A DNA stretch of 35,521 nucleotides, from positions 1-35,521 of the forward strand of contig CANQNT010000037.1 in assembly GCA_947625255.1 (NCBI GenBank), read 5' to 3'. The translations under genes and the position numbers were made by a program. Shown one piece after another: positions 35,488-35,521 of this stretch. The notes under the pieces were generated by a model. The model was given only the letters and a program-made list of their open reading frames with translations, was not told the origin of the DNA and searched no databases. The stretch comes from an uncultured Acetatifactor sp. GTDB taxonomy: Bacteria > Bacillota > Clostridia > Lachnospirales > Lachnospiraceae. The first letter of the stretch is position 1. Each line of letters begins with the position of its first letter.

Positions 35488-35521
35488 ACCTCTGGAAACG
35501 GAGGTGGACATTATCAGGAGG
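35488..35521 (+). promoter_or_regulatory. Hairpin enclosing a Shine-Dalgarno sequence at the window edge
   Basis: ACCTC (35488-35492) can pair with GAGGT (35501-35505), closing a loop over the GGAAAC and covering the ribosome-binding sequence GGAGGT. A second AGGAGG ends the window. The layout resembles leaders of small hydrophobic holin-like toxin ORFs, but the gene itself is not in the window. Confidence 0.3.

Noticed and set aside
1..35521. CRISPR array, tRNA, rRNA, intact insertion sequence or integrase
   Set aside because: I found no regularly spaced repeats, no cloverleaf with CCA end, no rRNA segment and no transposase or recombinase frame anywhere in the window.

Overview
The window looks like the chromosome of a Gram-positive anaerobe of the Clostridia, most likely a gut Lachnospiraceae. 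The support is indirect: strong GGAGG ribosome-binding sites, SigA-type promoters with 17-bp spacers, lipoproteins with an LAAC lipobox, CUT1 sugar ABC transporters without their own ATPase, a clostridial-type beta-eliminating lyase, and the remains of a CptIN-type toxin-antitoxin locus. Base composition is near 50 % GC. The first 1.45 kb is visibly richer in GC and CpG than the rest.

Layout. (1) 1-1448: an AraC-type regulator with a GyrI-like effector domain, followed by a stand-alone GyrI-like protein. (2) 1463-2581: a LacI-family regulator whose promoter is spanned by an 11-bp inverted repeat. (3) 2651-7674, minus strand: uvrB-uvrA excision repair operon with a promoter and a probable SOS box. 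(4) 7680-9329: a graveyard of broken genes. It holds a decayed type III toxin-antitoxin locus (promoter, small RNA with two TGTCCG repeats, terminator, toxin pseudogene with two frameshifts and a nonsense codon) and a small ORF interrupted by an amber codon. (5) 9330-26674, minus strand: a 17-kb glycan-uptake operon. (6) 26968-28154: the LacI-family regulator that probably controls it. (7) 28209-29657, minus strand: an SGNH hydrolase and a YbaK-type aminoacyl-tRNA deacylase. (8) 29720-31308, plus strand: a tryptophanase/tyrosine phenol-lyase family enzyme with its terminator. (9) 31326-34043, minus strand: iron alcohol dehydrogenase and aldehyde dehydrogenase. (10) 34049-35396, minus strand: UDP-glucose dehydrogenase. 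(11) The right edge holds a Shine-Dalgarno sequence inside a hairpin; its gene lies outside the window.

The operon in (5) is the main point of interest. In transcription order it encodes a lipoprotein solute-binding protein with a C-terminal pair of Ig-like domains, an intercistronic terminator, a 976-residue solute-binding protein preceded by two duplicated beta-sandwich domains, a permease pair, a membrane-anchored beta-propeller/TPR protein, a YIP1-family membrane protein, a large membrane-anchored DUF5696-like protein, a second permease pair, a GH30 lipoprotein and a GH35 beta-galactosidase. I infer a surface system that binds and cuts a galactose-containing polymer outside the cell, imports oligosaccharides through one or two CUT1 importers driven by a shared ATPase encoded elsewhere, and trims galactose in the cytoplasm. 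The propeller/TPR-YIP1-DUF5696 block sits between the two permease pairs and has no assigned role that I know of; it is the best candidate for an undescribed system.
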